Source: Elephas maximus indicus (lineage: Eukaryota > Chordata > Mammalia > Proboscidea > Elephantidae). From it: a stretch of DNA of 64,000 bases. Location of the stretch: positions 78,983,553-79,047,552 of the forward strand of contig NC_064837.1 in the NCBI RefSeq assembly GCF_024166365.1. Direction: 5' to 3'. Made by a program: the position numbers and the translations under genes. Shown here piece after piece: positions 24,819 through 38,188 of the stretch. The notes beneath the pieces were generated by a model. That model was not told the origin of the DNA and searched no databases. It was given only the letters and a program-made list of their open reading frames with translations. Position 1 is the first letter of the stretch, and every line of letters starts with the position of its first letter.

Positions 24819-25031
24819 TAAACCAAAACCAAACCCGTTGCCGCCAAGTCAATTTCGACTCATAGCAACCCTATAGGACAGAGTAGAACTGCCCCATAGG
24901 GTTTCTAAGGCTATAAATCTTTATAGGAGAAGGCTTCCACACCTGTCTCCCATGGAACAGCTAGTGGGATCGAACCGCCAACATTTTGGTTAGCAGCCAA
25001 GCTCTTATTCACTGTACCACCAGGGATCCTT
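24819..25031 (-). mobile_element. AfroSINE with internal extension
   Basis: Reversed SINE ('CCGTTGCCGCCAAGTCAATT' to 'CACCAGGGATCC') with an extra ~45 bp ('ctataaatctttataggagaagg..ctgtctccc'). Clean 10-bp target-site duplication AACATTAATC at 24,809-24,818 and 25,032-25,041. Confidence 0.93.
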
Positions 25032-26409
25032 AACATTAATCAAATCTCTATAAATTAATAAAACATAAATATGTCACTAAACAATACCCATAATTTTTAA
25101 CTAATTAACTTAGAATTGAAACATATGTAGTAAACAAGAACATAAATATGCCATGCTCTAATTGGCAATAGTTCAAATCTCCATAAATTAGCAAAACAAT
25201 GCCCTTTACTGGCAATAAATCATAGCAATTATAGTTGAACATGAGAGCACACATGGTATATAAAACCATGGGTTTCTGCTCATTTTCAGAGAAGAAGACA
25301 GAAGCAAAAGTTCTCTCTGGATCTCTGTCTGAAGACTGCGAAGCCCACTGAGATACTACTCACCACAACTGACCTCATACCCTAGTTACAGTTCAAGCGA
25401 TGGTCAAGTCTCCTCCCAGAAACCAACCGTTAAAGGTGAAAGCCCGAGGTCTAAGGATTTGGACTCTAACATTTAAACTAACATTGCAATTTCAATTCTG
25501 ATTCTCCAATGCTAAATGAATGTCATGAGGTCTTACTTATGTGCCTTGCTATGACTACCTTTTAACAAACTGATTTATGTATGACAAACTTGGGTATTTC
25601 TTTATTCTTAAGATAAAATCCTCCAGGACAGACACACCTGAAACAAATGAAAAAATATAAAGCCTCAGAAAATAAGTTAAAAGTCACAACAAAGAAATAG
25701 AAGATGTAAAGAAGGATCAAAACAAAAATTTGGAACTGAAAAAAAAAAAAAAACAAAATAAAAAGTTCAGTGGTTGGGTTTAACAGCAGAATGAAAGAAA
25801 CAGAGTAAATAATCAGTGAACAGGAAGATAGACCAATAGAAATTGTCCAGTTTGAACAACAGAGAGAAAATAGACTAAACTAAAATGAACTGAGTCTCAG
25901 GGACCTGTGGGACTGTCTCAGAAGAGATAAGATTCATGTAATCAGAGTCCCAAAAGGAGAGGAGAAAGAAGAAAGGACTATGTAATAAACTGAAGAAATA
26001 GTAGCTGAAGACTTCTCAAACTTTTCAAGAGACATGAATCTACAGATTCAAAAAGGTAAGCCAACCCCAAACAGGATAAACCCAAAGAAATTCAGGTCAA
26101 AACACATCATAAATAACATATGAAAATAAGGCAAATTCTTGGAAAGAATGATATCTTACCTACAGGGGAAAAACAGAACATCAAAGAAATTGAAACTCAA
26201 AAAACAATACAGGAAATCAGTGAAAAGTGTCTATCAAGACTGACAAAGAGAGAAGACAGAAACTACCAATACCAGCAATGAAACAGAAGCTATCTACAGA
26301 CCACGCAGACGTCAAAAGGATAACAAGACAATACTATGACCAAGTCTACAAATGTAAATTTTCCAATTTAGATGAAATGGACTACTTCCTCAAAAACATG
26401 AACTACTCA

Positions 26410-26529
26410 GTCACCCTATAAAACAGAGTAGAACAGTCCCATAGGATTTCCAAGGAGTGGCTGGTGGATTTCAACTGCTGACCTTTTGGTTTGCAGCTAA
26501 GCTCTTAACCACTGTGTTACCAGGGCTCC
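26410..26529 (-). mobile_element. Truncated AfroSINE
   Basis: Reversed SINE starting at 'caccctataaaacagagtag' and ending 'TTACCAGGGCTCC'. The RTE-like tail is missing. Confidence 0.85.
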
Positions 26530-26582
26530 AATCATCTATTTTACATATTTTTTTAAAATATATATATATAAAATAGATGATT
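26530..26582. repeat. AT-rich inverted repeat
   Basis: AATCATCTATTTTA (26,530-26,543) is perfectly inverted as TAAAATAGATGATT (26,569-26,582) around an AT-rich loop containing (TA)n. Confidence 0.9.
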
Positions 26583-27027
26583 TAAATAGCATTACAACTA
26601 TTAAGGAAATTGAATTCATAATTTAAAACATCCCCATAAAGAAATACCCTGATACATACGGTGTCACTGGAGACATCTACCAAATAATTAAAGAATTAAC
26701 AGCAATTCTAAAGAATCTCTTCCAGAAAATAGAAGAGAAGGAAACAAATCCTAATTCATTTTATGAAACTAATATTATCATGGTTCTAAAATCAAAGACA
26801 GTACCAAAAAAAAAAAAAAATCCGGAACTACACATCCATACTCTTTATGGATGTAAATATACAATCTTTAGCAAAATACAATCAAATAGAATTCAGCAAT
26901 ACATAAAAAGAATCATATACCCTGACCAAATGGAGTTTATTCCAGGGATACAATGCTGGTTCAGCATTCTAAAATCAATCAATGTAATCCACCAAATTAA
27001 CAGGCTAAGGAAGTAAAAGCAGATGGT

Positions 27028-27028
<1 letters not shown>

Positions 27029-27079
<51 letters not shown>

Positions 27080-27080
27080 T
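27029..27080. repeat. (TA)n/(CA)n microsatellite
   Basis: About 19 TA units followed by a short CA tract, within the L1. Confidence 0.95.
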
Positions 27081-29165
27081 CAATGCAGAAAAAACACTTA
27101 ACAAAATTCAACACCAATTTATGATAAAAACTCTCAGAAAACCAGAAATAGAGGGGAACTTCCTCACCTTGATAAAGAACATCTATATAAAACCTACAGT
27201 TAACATTATCCTTAATGGTGAATGACAAGGATATTTGTGATCACCACTCTTATTCAACTTAGTGCTGAAAGTTCTAGCCAGTACAATAAGGCAAGAAAAG
27301 GAAATAAAGGCATACAAATTGGAAAGAAGAAATAAAGCTGTCCCTACTTGCAGATGACATGGTTGCCTACGTAGAAAATTCCAAAGAATCTACAAAAAAA
27401 AAAAAGATTCTAAAGCTAATAAGGGAGTCCATCAAGGTCACAAGACATAGGTAACATACAAAAATAAATTGTATTTCTATACACTACACAGGAACACAAA
27501 AATAAAAAATTCAGTATCGTTTACAACCACTCAATAAACAATGAGATACTTAGATATAAATAGAACAAAACCTGTACAAAACTAAACAGCACTGATGAAA
27601 GAAATCAAAGATCTAAATAAATGGAGAGATATGCCATTCTTGGATAGGAACACTCAGTATAATAAAGATATTAATTCTCCCCAAATTGATATATAGGTTT
27701 AATGCAATTCCTATAAAAGTCACAACAAGTGTTTTATAAATATAGACTAAGTTTATGTAGAAAGGTAAAGGAACTGGAATAGCTCAAATAAATTTTAAAA
27801 GAAGAATAAAGTGGGAAGAAGGATTCTACCCAGTTTCAAGACTTACTTTACAGCTACGGTAACCAAGTTATGTGATGTTAGCAAAGGAATAAACGCATAG
27901 ATCAGTGGAACAAGATAATGTATCCAGAAGTAGCCCCACACAAGTACGGCCAACTGATTTTTTACGAAAGTGAAAAAGCAATTCAACAGAGAAAAGGTAG
28001 CACGTTCAAAAAAAGGATACTGGAGCAACTGGACACACTTAGGCAAAAAAAACTTCAACCTAAGTCTCACACATTATGCAAAAATTAACTCAAAATAGTC
28101 CATGGGTTTAGGTGTAAAATGTAAAACTATTTAAGATATATATATATATATGTATGTATCTTCAAGATCAAGTGCTAGGCAAAGAGGTCATAAACTTGCC
28201 ATCAAAATCACAGCTCCTAAAATGAACATTGATAAATTGTACCTTATCAAAATTTATAACTTTTGCTCTGTGAAAGACCCTGGTAAAAGGATGAAAAGAG
28301 AAGCTACAGACTGGGAGAAAATATTTGCAAGCCACAAATTTGACAAGGACTAGTATCTAAAGCATATGCTCTCAAAACTCAACAGTAAAAAAAATAGACT
28401 ACCCAATTAGAACATGGGCAAAAGACAGGAAGAGACATTTCACTGAAGAGTATATACATACAGACGGTAAACAAACACATGAAAAACATTCAACATCATT
28501 AGCCATTAGGGAAATGCAAATTAAACCGCAATGAGGTATCACTACACATCTATCAGAATGGCTAAAATAAAAAAAGGCGGCAACACCAGATGCTGGTGAA
28601 GATGCGGAATGGCTGGGTACACTGCAGGTGCAACGTAAAACGGTACAGCCGCTGGGGGAACAGTTTGGCAGTTTCTTAAAAAACTAAATATGCAACTACC
28701 ATATGACCCAGCAATTGGACTCCTGGGCATTTATTCCAAAGAAATGAAAACTTAATGTTCACACAAAAGCCTGTACATGCCTGTTTATAGGAGCTTTATT
28801 CATAATAGCTAAACACTGGCAACAGTCCAGGTGTTAAACTAACTGGTACATCTGTATGATGGAATACTTCTGAGCAAAGAAAAGGAATTCGCTATTGATA
28901 ATGCTAAAATCTGGACTGTATGACCACATTTATAGGACATTCTTGAAAAGACAAATTAATGAAATAAAGAACAGGGTAGTGATTGCCTGAGTTCAAGGAA
29001 GGGGTAATGTGAGAAGGAAACGGATATGGACAACTGCAGGTTGCTTATATCAATGTCACTATCAGGCTGTAGTATTATATTACAGTTTTGCACAAAGTTA
29101 CCATTGGAGGAACTAGGCAAAGAGGACACATGATCTCTCTGGGTTCTTTGTTTCTTTTTTTTAAA

Positions 29166-30065
29166 GTGGAATCTTTTTTTTTTTAATTGAGATATAATTC
29201 ACATACCATAATATTCACCCCTTTAAAGTGTACATTTAGTAGATTTCCTGAATATTCACAAAGTCAGGCAACCATCGCCATTATCTAATTCCAAAACATT
29301 TTCATCATTCTCCCCCCGCCCCCACAAAATCATAAAAATTAGCAGGCACTTCACCTTTCTCCCTCCTGCTAGACCCTGGCAACGCCTGATCTACTTTCTG
29401 TCTCTATTATACAGACTTGCCTATTGTGATCATTTCATAATTGGAACATACGACGTGTGGTCTTTCATGTTTGGGTCTTTCATGTAGCATGATTTTTTCA
29501 AGGTTTACCCATGTTGCATCATGTAATGATTGTCCTTCCTTCTTTTTAATGACTGAATAATATTCCATTGTGTGAATCTCCCACATTCTATTTCTCCATT
29601 CATCAGTTGACATTTGGGTTGTTTCCGCTTCCTGGCTATTATGACTAGTACTTCTGTGAACAATTTTGCACATGCTTATATGTGAACATGTTTTCACTTC
29701 TCTTAAGTGTACACTCATGAGTGGAATTGAGTCAAAATCAACTCAGTGGTAACTAACAACTTTAACCTATGTTTAACCTTTTGAGAAACTGCCAGGATGT
29801 TTTCCACAGTGGTTGTGGCATATTGTATTCCCACCAGCAATGTATGAGGGTTCCAATTTCTCCACATCCTTGCCAACGTTATTTTCAAGTGTTTTTTTTT
29901 TTAATTGTCGTCTTTTGGGGGATAGTGGTATCTCTTATTTATTTTGATTTGCATTTACCTAATGACTAAGGATGTTGAGCATCTTTTCGTGTGTTTTTTG
30001 GTCATTTATTTATCTCCTTTGGAGAAATGTCCACTCAAATCCTCTGTTCATTTTAAAATTGGGCT
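29166..30065 (-). mobile_element. Old L1 3' part, reverse orientation (continues at 37,809)
   Basis: 'AATTGAGATATAATTCACAT' and 'TTTAATGACTGAATAATATTCC' are antisense sequences of an old L1 end. They break off near 'aaaattgggctgtttctc' and resume at 37,809. Confidence 0.85.
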
Positions 30066-30069
30066 GTTT

Positions 30070-30328
30070 CTCTCTCTCTTTCTTTTTTTAACCAAAGAGA
30101 AATTTATTCTATCACACTATAGTAGGCTAGAAGTCAAAATTCAGGGTGCCAGCTCCAAGGGATGGCTTTCTCTCTCTCTATAGGCTCTGGAGGAATGCCC
30201 TTCTCATCAGTCTTCTCTTGGTCTAGGAGCTCTCAGAGCAGGAATCTTGAATTCAAAGAATCCATTCTGCTCCTGGTGCTGCTTTCTTGGTGGTACGAGG
30301 TCCCCCACTCTCTGTTAACATCATTTTC
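30070..30328 (-). repeat. LTR-like fragment, cut by the L1
   Basis: Matches 18,190-18,400 ('gaaattgattt..', 'GGCTTTCTCTCTCTCT', 'TTCTTGGTGGTACGAG'). Its distal part is absent. Confidence 0.6.
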
Positions 30329-33300
30329 CTTTTTTTTTTTTTTTTTTTACTGTGCTTTAAGTGAAAGCTTACAAATCCAGTCAGTGTCTCATACAAAAAT
30401 TTATGTACATCTTGCTATATACTCCTAATTGCTCTCCCCCTAATGAGACAGCCCACTCCTTCCCTCCACTCTCTGTTTTCGTGTCCATTCTGCCAGCTTC
30501 TGAATACCTCTGCCCTCTAATCTCCCCTCCAAATAGGAGATGCCAAAATAGTCTCAAGTGTCTACTTGATCCAGGAAGCTCATTCTTCACCAGCATCTTT
30601 TTCTATCCCATTATCCAGTCCAATCCCTGTCTGAAGGGTTGGCTTTAGGAACAGTTCCTGTCTTGGGCTAACAGAAGGTCTGGGAACCATGACCACCGGG
30701 GTCCTTCTAGTCTCACTCAGACCATTAAGTCTGGGCTTTTTACAAGAATTTGGGGTGGCATCCCATTGCTCTCCTGCTCCCTCGAGGGTTCTCTGTTGTG
30801 TTCCCTGTCAGGGCTGTCTTCGGTTGTAGCTGGGCACCATGTAGTTCTTCTGGTCTCAGGCTGGTGTAGTCTCAGGTTTATGTGGCCCTTTCTGTCTCTT
30901 GGGCTCATAATTACCTTGTGTCCTTGGTGTTCTTCATTCTCCTTTGCTCCAGGTGGGCTGAGACCAATGGATGCATCTTAGATGGCCACTTGCTAGTGTT
31001 TAAGACCCCAGATGCCACTCTCCAAAGTGGGATGCAGAATGTTTTCTTAATAGATTTTATTATGCCAATTGACTTAGCCGTCCCCTGAAACCATATTCCC
31101 CAAACCCCTGCCTCTGCTATGCTGGCTTTCGAAGCATCCAGTTTATTCAGGAAACTTCTTTACTCTTGGTTTAGCCCAGTTGTGCTGACGTCTACTGTAT
31201 TGTGTGTTGTCTTTCCCTTCACCTAAAGTAGTTCTTATCTACTATCTAATTAGTGAGTACCCCTCTCCCACCCTCCCTCCCCCTCTCGTAACCATCAAAG
31301 AATATTTTCTTCTCTGTTTAAACTATTTTTCAAGTTCTTATAATAGTGGTCTTACACAATACTTGTCCTTTTGCAATTGACTAATTTCACTCATCCTAAT
31401 GCCTTCCAGATTCCTCCATGTTATGACGTTTCACAGATTCATCACTGTTCTTTATCGATATGTAGTATCCCATTGTGTGACTATACCATACTTTATTTAT
31501 CCATTTATCCGTTGATGGGAACCTTGGTTGCTTCCACCTTTTTGCTATTGTAAACAATGCTGCAATAAACATGGGTGTGCATATATCTATTCGTGTGAAG
31601 GCTCTTATTTCTCTAGGATATATTCCAAGGAGTGGGATTGCTGGATAGTATGGTGGTTCTGTTTCTAGCTTTTTAAGGAAGCACCAAATCGATTTCCAAA
31701 GTGGTTGTACCATTTTACATTCCCACCAGCAGTCTCTCCACAGCCTCTCCAACATTTAATACTTTGTGTTTTTTTGGATTAATGCCAGCCTTGCTGGAGT
31801 GAGGTGGAATCTCATTCTAGTTTTGATTTGCATTTCTCCAATGGCTAATGATTGTGAGCATTTCCTCATGTATCTGTTAGTTACCCGAATGCCTTCTTTA
31901 ATGAAGTGTCTGTTCATATTTTTGCCCATTTTTTAATTGGGTTATTTGTCTTTTTTAGTTGGGTTTTTGCAGTATCATGTAGATTTTAGAGATCAGGTGC
32001 TGATTGGAAATGTCATAGCTAAAAACTTTTTCCCAGTCTATAGGTAATCTTTTTACTCTTTTGGTGAAGTCTCTGGGTGAGCACAGGTGTTTGATTTTTA
32101 GGAGCTCCCACTTATCTAGTTTCTTTTCTGCATTGTTGGTAATGTTTTGTATACTGTTTATGCCCTGTATTAGCACTCCTAAAGTTATCCCTATTTTTTC
32201 TTCTATGATCTTTACCGTCTTAGATTTTATAATTAGGTCTTTGATCTATTTTGAGTTCATTTTTGTACATGGTGTGAGGTATGGATCTTGTTTCATTTTT
32301 TTGCAGATGGATATCCAGTTATTCCAGCACCGTTTGTTAAAAAGACTGTCTTTTCCCCATTTAACTGATTTCAGCCTTTGTCAAATATCAGCTGCTTCTA
32401 TGTGGATGGATTTGTGTCTAGATTCTCAATTCTGTTGCATTGGTCTATGCATCTGTTGTTGTACCACTCCCAGGCTGTTTTGACTACTCTGGCGGTATAA
32501 TAAGTTCTAAAATCAGGTAGAGTGAGGCGTCCCACTGTTCTTCTTCTTCAGTAATGCTTTACTTATACAGGGCCTCTTTCACTTCCATATGAAGTTGGTG
32601 ATTTGTTTCTCCATCTCATTAGAGAATGTCGTTGGAATTTGGATCAGAATTGCATTAAATCTATAGATCGCTTTTGGTAGAATAGACATTTTTACAATGT
32701 TAAGTCTTCCTATCCATGAGCAAGGTATGTTTTTCCACTTATGTAGGTCTCTTTTGGTTCCTTGCAGAAGTGTTTTGTAGTTTTCTTTGTATAAGTCTTT
32801 TACATCTCTGGTAAGATTTATTCCTAAGTATTTTATCTTCTTGGGGGCTACTGTAAATGGTATTGATTTGGTGATTTCCTCTTCAATGTACTTTTTGTTG
32901 GTGTAGAGAAACCCAACTGATTTTTGTATGTTTATCTTGTATCCTGAGGCTCTGCTGAACTCTTCTATTAGTTTCAGTAGTTTTCTGGAGGATTCCTTAG
33001 GGTTTTTTGTGTATAAGATCATGTCATCTGCAAATAGAGATACTTCTACTTCTTCCTTGCCAATCCGGATGCCCTTTATTTCTTTATCTAGCCTAATTGC
33101 TCTGGCTAGGACCTCCAGCACGATGTTGAATAAGAGTGGTGATAAAGGGCATCCTTCCTTGTCTGGTTCCCAGTCTCAAGGGGGAATGCTTTCAAACTCC
33201 ATTTAGGATGATCTTGGCTATTGGCTTTGTATAAATGCCATTTATTATGTTGAGGAATTTTCCTTCTATTTCTATTTTGCTGAGAGTTTTTATTATGAAT

Positions 33301-36300
33301 GGGTGTTGAACTTTGTCAAATGTCTTTTCTGCATCAATTGATTAAATCATGTGATTCTTGTCTTTTGTTGTATTTATATGATAATTACATTGTTTTTCTA
33401 ATGTTGAACCATCCCTGCATAACCCTGCATAGCTGATATAAATCCCACTTGGTCATGGTGGATTATTTTTTTGATATGTTGTTGAATTGTATTGGCTAGA
33501 ATTTTGTTGAGGATTTTTGCATCTAAGTTCATGAGGGATATAGGTCTGTAATTTTCTTTTTTTGTGGAGTCTTTACCTGGTTTTGGCATCAGGGATATTC
33601 TGGCTTCCTAGAATGAGTTTGGGAGTATTCTGTCCTTTTCTATGCTCTGAAAGACCTTTGGTAGTAGTGGTGTTAACTCTTCTCTGAATGTTTGGTAGAA
33701 CTCTGCAGTGAAGCCGTTCAGGCCAGGGCTTTTTTTTGTTCAGAGTTTTTTGACTACTTTTTCAATCTCTTCTTTTGTTATGGGTCTATTTAGTTGTTCT
33801 ATTTCTGTTTGTGTTAGTTTAGGTAGGTAGTGTGTTTCTAGAAATTCATCCATTTCTTCTAGGTTTTCATATTTGTTAGAGTACAATTTTTCATAGTAAT
33901 CTGATATTATTCTTTTAATTTCAGTTGGGTCTGTTGTAATATCACCCATCTCATTTCTTATTGGGGTTATTTGCTTCCTCTCCTGCTTTTCCTTTGTCAG
34001 TTTGGCCAATGGTTTATCAATTTTGTTAATTTTTTCAAAGAACCATCTTTTGGTCTTGTTAATTCTTTCAATTGTTTTTCTGTTTTCTATTTCATTTAAT
34101 TCTGCTCTAATTTTTATTATTTGCTTTCTTCTAGTGCCTGTGGGTTTCTTTTGTTACTCACTTTCTATTTGTTCAAGGTGTAGGGATAATTCTTTGATTT
34201 CGGCTTTTCTTCTTTTTGTATGTGTGCATTTATTGATATAAATTGACCTCTGAGCACTGCTTTCACTGTGTCCCAAGGGTTCTGACAAGAACCGTTTTTA
34301 ATCCCATTGGATTCTATGAATTTCTTTATTCCATCCTTAATGTCTTCTATAACCCAGTCTTTTTTGAGCAGGGTACTGTTCAGTTTCCAAGTGTTTGATT
34401 TCTTTTCAATGCTTTTTTTTTGTTATTGATTTCTACCTTTATGGCCTTATGGTCAAGAGAAGATGCTTTGCAATATTTCAATGTTTTGGATTCTGCTAAG
34501 GCTTGCTTTATGACCTAATACATGGTCTCTTCTAGAGAATGTTCCATGTGCACTAGAAAAGAAAGTATACTTGCCTGCTGTTGGGTGGAGTGTTCTGTAT
34601 ATGGCTATGAGGTCAATTTGGTTGATTGTGGCATTTAGATCTTCCATGTCTCTGTTGAGCTTCTTTCTGGATGTCCTGTCCTTCACCGAAATGTATCTTG
34701 CAACCCTGTCATTGGGTGTATAGTATTTAATATGGTTATATCTTCTTGGTATATTGTCCCTTTAACCATTATATAGTGTCCTTCCTTATCCTTTAAGATG
34801 GATTTAAATTTAAAGTCTATTTTGTTAGAAATTAAGATTGCCACTCCTGTTCTTTTTTGATTGTTGTTTGCTTGATATATTTTTTCCATCCTTTGAATTT
34901 TAGTTTGTTTGTGCCTTTGAGTCTATGGTGCATCTCTTGTAGGCAGCATATAGATGGATCATGTTTTTAATCCATTCTGCCACCCTCTGTCTCTTTATTG
35001 ATGCATTTAGTCCATTTACATTCACCGTAACTATGGATAGGTATGAATTTAGTGCTATCACTTTGATGTCTTTTTTTGTGTGTTGTTGACAGTTTCTTTT
35101 TCCCACTTAATTTTTTGTGCTGAGTAGTTTATATATTGTCTTTTCCTCATAGTCATTGTTGTTCATTTTGTTTCTGCTGAGTCTCTATTTTTTTCTTTTT
35201 TTTGATATGCAGGATAGTTTGTCTCCTTTGTGGTTACCTTAATATTTATCCCTATTTTTCTAAATTTAAACCTAACTTGTATTTCTTTGTATCACCTTGT
35301 CTTCCTCTCCATAGGCAAGATCCAAGACTACATTTTTTAGTCTCTCTTTATTGTTTTAATGTTGTTTTCTTTTACATAATAACATTGCTGTTTACCTGTT
35401 TTGAGCATTTTTTTTAATCTTGATTTATTTTTGTGATTTCCCTGTCTGGGTTGACATCTGATTGTTCTGTCCAGTGTTCTAGTCTTGGGTTGATACCTGA
35501 TATTATTGATTTCCTAACCAAAGAACTCCCTTTAGTATTTCTTGTAGCTTTGGTTTGGTTTTTACGAGTTCCCTGAACTTCTGTTTATCTGGAAATGTCT
35601 TAATTTCACCTTCATATTTGAGAGACAGTTTTGCTGGATATGTGATTCTTGGCTGGCTATTTTTTTCCGTCAATGCTTTTTATATAATTGATCCCATTGC
35701 CTTCTTGCCTGCATGGTTTCTGCTGAGTAGTCCGAGCTTATTCTTATTGACTCTCCTTTGTAGGTGACTTTTCACTTATCCCTAGCTGCTTTTAAAATTC
35801 TCTCTTTATCTTTGGTTTTGGCAAGTTTGATTATAATATGTCTCGGTGACTTTCTTTTAAAATCTACCTTGTGTGGAGTTCAACGAGTATCTTGGATAGA
35901 TATTTTCTCATCCTTCATGATATCAGGGAAGTTTTCTGCCAACAAATCTTCAACAATTCTCTCTGTATTTTCTGTTATCCCTCCCTGTTCTGGCACTCTA
36001 ACCACTTGTAGGCTATTTCTCTTGATCGAGTCCCACATGATTCTTGAGGTTTCTTCTTTTTTTTTTTTTTTTAATTTTTTTTTTTTCTGATTTTTCTTCA
36101 AATATGTTGGTGCCAAGTACATTATCTTCAAGTTCACAAATTCTGCCTTCCACTTGGTCTATTCTACTCCTCTGACTTTCTATTGTGTTGTCTACTTCTG
36201 TAATTTTATTGTTAATCTTCTGAATTTCTGATTGCTGCCTGTCTATGGATTTTCCAGCTTATTAAATTTTTCACTGTGTTCCTGAAAAACCTTTTTAATT

Positions 36301-37808
36301 TCTTCAACTGATTTATCTGTGTGTTTCTTGGCTTGTTCTGCATATTGCCTGATTTCCTTCCTGATATCTTGAAGGATTCTGTATATTAATCTTTTGTATC
36401 CTGCATCTGGTAATTCCAGGAAAGCACTTTCATCTAGAAGATCCCTCGATTCTTTGTTTTGAGAGCTTGTTGAGGTGATCATAGTCTGTTTCTTTATGTG
36501 ACTTGATATCGACTGTTGTCTCCGAGCCATGTATAAGTTATTGTATTAGTTTATTTTATGTTTGCTTACTGTATCATAGCTTTCTTGCTTTGTTTTGTTT
36601 TGATATGCCCAGATGGGTTACTTGAGTGAGCTAGCTTGATTATTTTTGCCTTTGGAGTTCTGACGTCCTGTCTCCAGATGGCTAGAGCTGTTATCAGGTA
36701 TATCAGCCTAGGAGTCTATTCATTTTGCTTGTATGAATTCAGCTCAGGTGTCCAGGTAGCTGATCATCAACTGCGTGGTACGGGTTCTGTCCTACAGTCT
36801 TCGAGGTGCAGAGGTGATTGGTGTAGGTACCGGTATCTGGTTGCAGCAGGGGGTCATTCTCTGAACAAAGCAGGAGGCTGAGAATCATCCCCCAAGTGTC
36901 TCTAAGGAAAGCATGTCTCTCTTCCCTACAGCATACAGATGAGTGGGTTCTGCAGATGGACCGTGGGCACCCAATGTGTTTGGTTGTAAGGAGTGGGAGG
37001 TACCAGTTGTCCTTGGACCCCTGTTGTGGGTGGCTGGGTGACATGAGTGGAGCCACCAGTCCTTAGGCTCCTGCTGTTAGTAGGTGAGGACCTTATTTAA
37101 TAGGCAAAGCAGTGTCAAACATCAAACACCCACCTCTCCACCGCACAGCTGAAACAGTTGTAGTCCACCAACAAGGGCCTATTCTCCTGAAATAGGCCCA
37201 CACAGGTCCATGCAGGGGGGACAGGTACTGAAAGTCCATGGACTGTTTATGCCTGGACAGGAGCTGCTTCTGTCCTGAGCTCCCCCGGTTAGTGGAGCTG
37301 GCAAATTATTTTTTCCCCAAATTGCAAATTTATTCCTTCTCCAAGGCGTGGAGGATGGCTGTAGGTGCTCAATATGGCCTATCTCAGGCCCAGGGAAATC
37401 AACAGCTACTGAAACTGGCTTGGGGGCGAGGGGCGTGATAAAATATACTCAAGTACTTAGGTTTTGCTGAGAGCACCGTTCTTCTCTGGTTCTGGAGGTA
37501 TGAGTAGGCTGTGCAACTGGCTGCTTCTCCCTGAGGAAACTGTGGCCGAATGCTAGTATCAGCCTGCCACAGCTGCTTCCAGGAATGGTGCCTGAGGGCT
37601 CCCAGTGATTCAGGCCCAGTAACTCCTCTCCGCTTCTGAACCATCTCTTCCTCCCCTGGCTACTCGGTTTGTTTTCTAACTTTCTCTTTGATGGTCAAGG
37701 CTCCTAGCCCATCACAAATATACTCATTTCACTTGTTTTTTTGGATCTTTGCTGTAAGAGGGCTCACAGGAAGCACCTGTCTATTCCGCCATCTTGGCCC
37801 TGCCTCCC
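30329..37808 (-). mobile_element. Nearly full-length L1 (about 7.5 kb), inactive
   Basis: The minus strand starts at 37,808 with GGGAGGCAGGGCCAAGATGG, a canonical L1 5' end including a YY1-type CAAGATGGC, and ends with a ~20-nt T-run at 30,329. The GC-richer 5' UTR occupies about 36,540-37,808. ORF1 starts near 36,530 (MARRQQSISSHIKKQ), with a coiled-coil-like heptad region RKEIRQYAEQAKKHTDKSVE, and is broken by frameshifts. ORF2 remnants run from about 35,106 to 31,390. They include endonuclease (VTVNVNGLNASIKRQRVAEW, 35,106-34,900), a reverse transcriptase with [17 protein letters not shown] in 33,121-32,579, and the C-terminal cysteine-region area (31,755-31,396, PLWKSIWCFLKKLETEPPYY). The 3' UTR family is shared with copies at 1,958, 18,718 and 61,821. 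Confidence 0.92.
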
Positions 37809-38022
37809 TTCAGGTTGTTTGTCTTTTTATTGTTGAGCTTTAAAATTTCTTCATATATTGTGGATGCTAGACCTTATCAGATATATGGCTTCCAAATATT
37901 TTGTTCTGGAGTGTGTTTTCATTTTCTTGATGGTGTCCTTTGATAGAGAAAAGTTTTTAATTTTGATGAAGTACAAGTTATGTATTTTTTCTTTGGTTGC
38001 TTGTCTTTTTAGTCATATCTAT
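37809..38022 (-). mobile_element. Old L1, continuation of 29,166-30,065
   Basis: 'CAGGTTGTTTGTCTTTTTAT' and 'AAAGTTTTTAATTTTGATGA' are the next antisense L1 ORF2 sequences, picking up about where 30,065 stops. Confidence 0.85.
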
Positions 38023-38188
38023 GGAGTCCTGGTGGTGCTGTGGTTAAGAACTAAAGCTGCTAACTGAAAAGCCAGCAGTTCGAATCTACCAGCCATTCCT
38101 TGGAAACCCCATTGGGGCAGTTCTACTCTGTCCTATATGGTCACTATGAGTCGGAATCGACTTGAAACAATGGGTTTGGTTTTTTTTA
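38023..38188 (+). mobile_element. AfroSINE
   Basis: Full-length: GGAGTCCTGGTGGTGCTGTG head and TATGAGTCGGAATCGACTTG tail. Confidence 0.93.

Larger units (their letters stand above)
24335..25634. mobile_element. LTR-like insertion splitting the old L1 (candidate solo LTR)
   Basis: About 1.3 kb between two collinear pieces of L1 ORF1. It has an 80-bp tandem repeat at its start, a TATA-like TATATAAAACC at 25,258 and CT-rich sequence after it, which resemble the U3/R arrangement of an LTR. AfroSINE sequences are inserted. I found no target-site duplication, so the class is an inference. Confidence 0.4.
25635..29165 (+). mobile_element. Old L1: ORF1 end, ORF2 and 3' UTR remnants
   Basis: ORF1-like 'aaatgaaaaaatataaagcctcag' continues the L1 from 24,334. 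ORF2 pieces follow: 26,780-27,016 (YPDQMEFIPGIQCWFSILKS), 28,150-28,353 (KLYLIKIYNFCSVKDPGKRM), the 'atgaggtatcactacacatc' region at 28,530 and a 3' UTR to about 29,165. Heavily mutated, with a SINE and simple repeats inside. Probably more than one L1 lineage is joined here. Confidence 0.8.
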
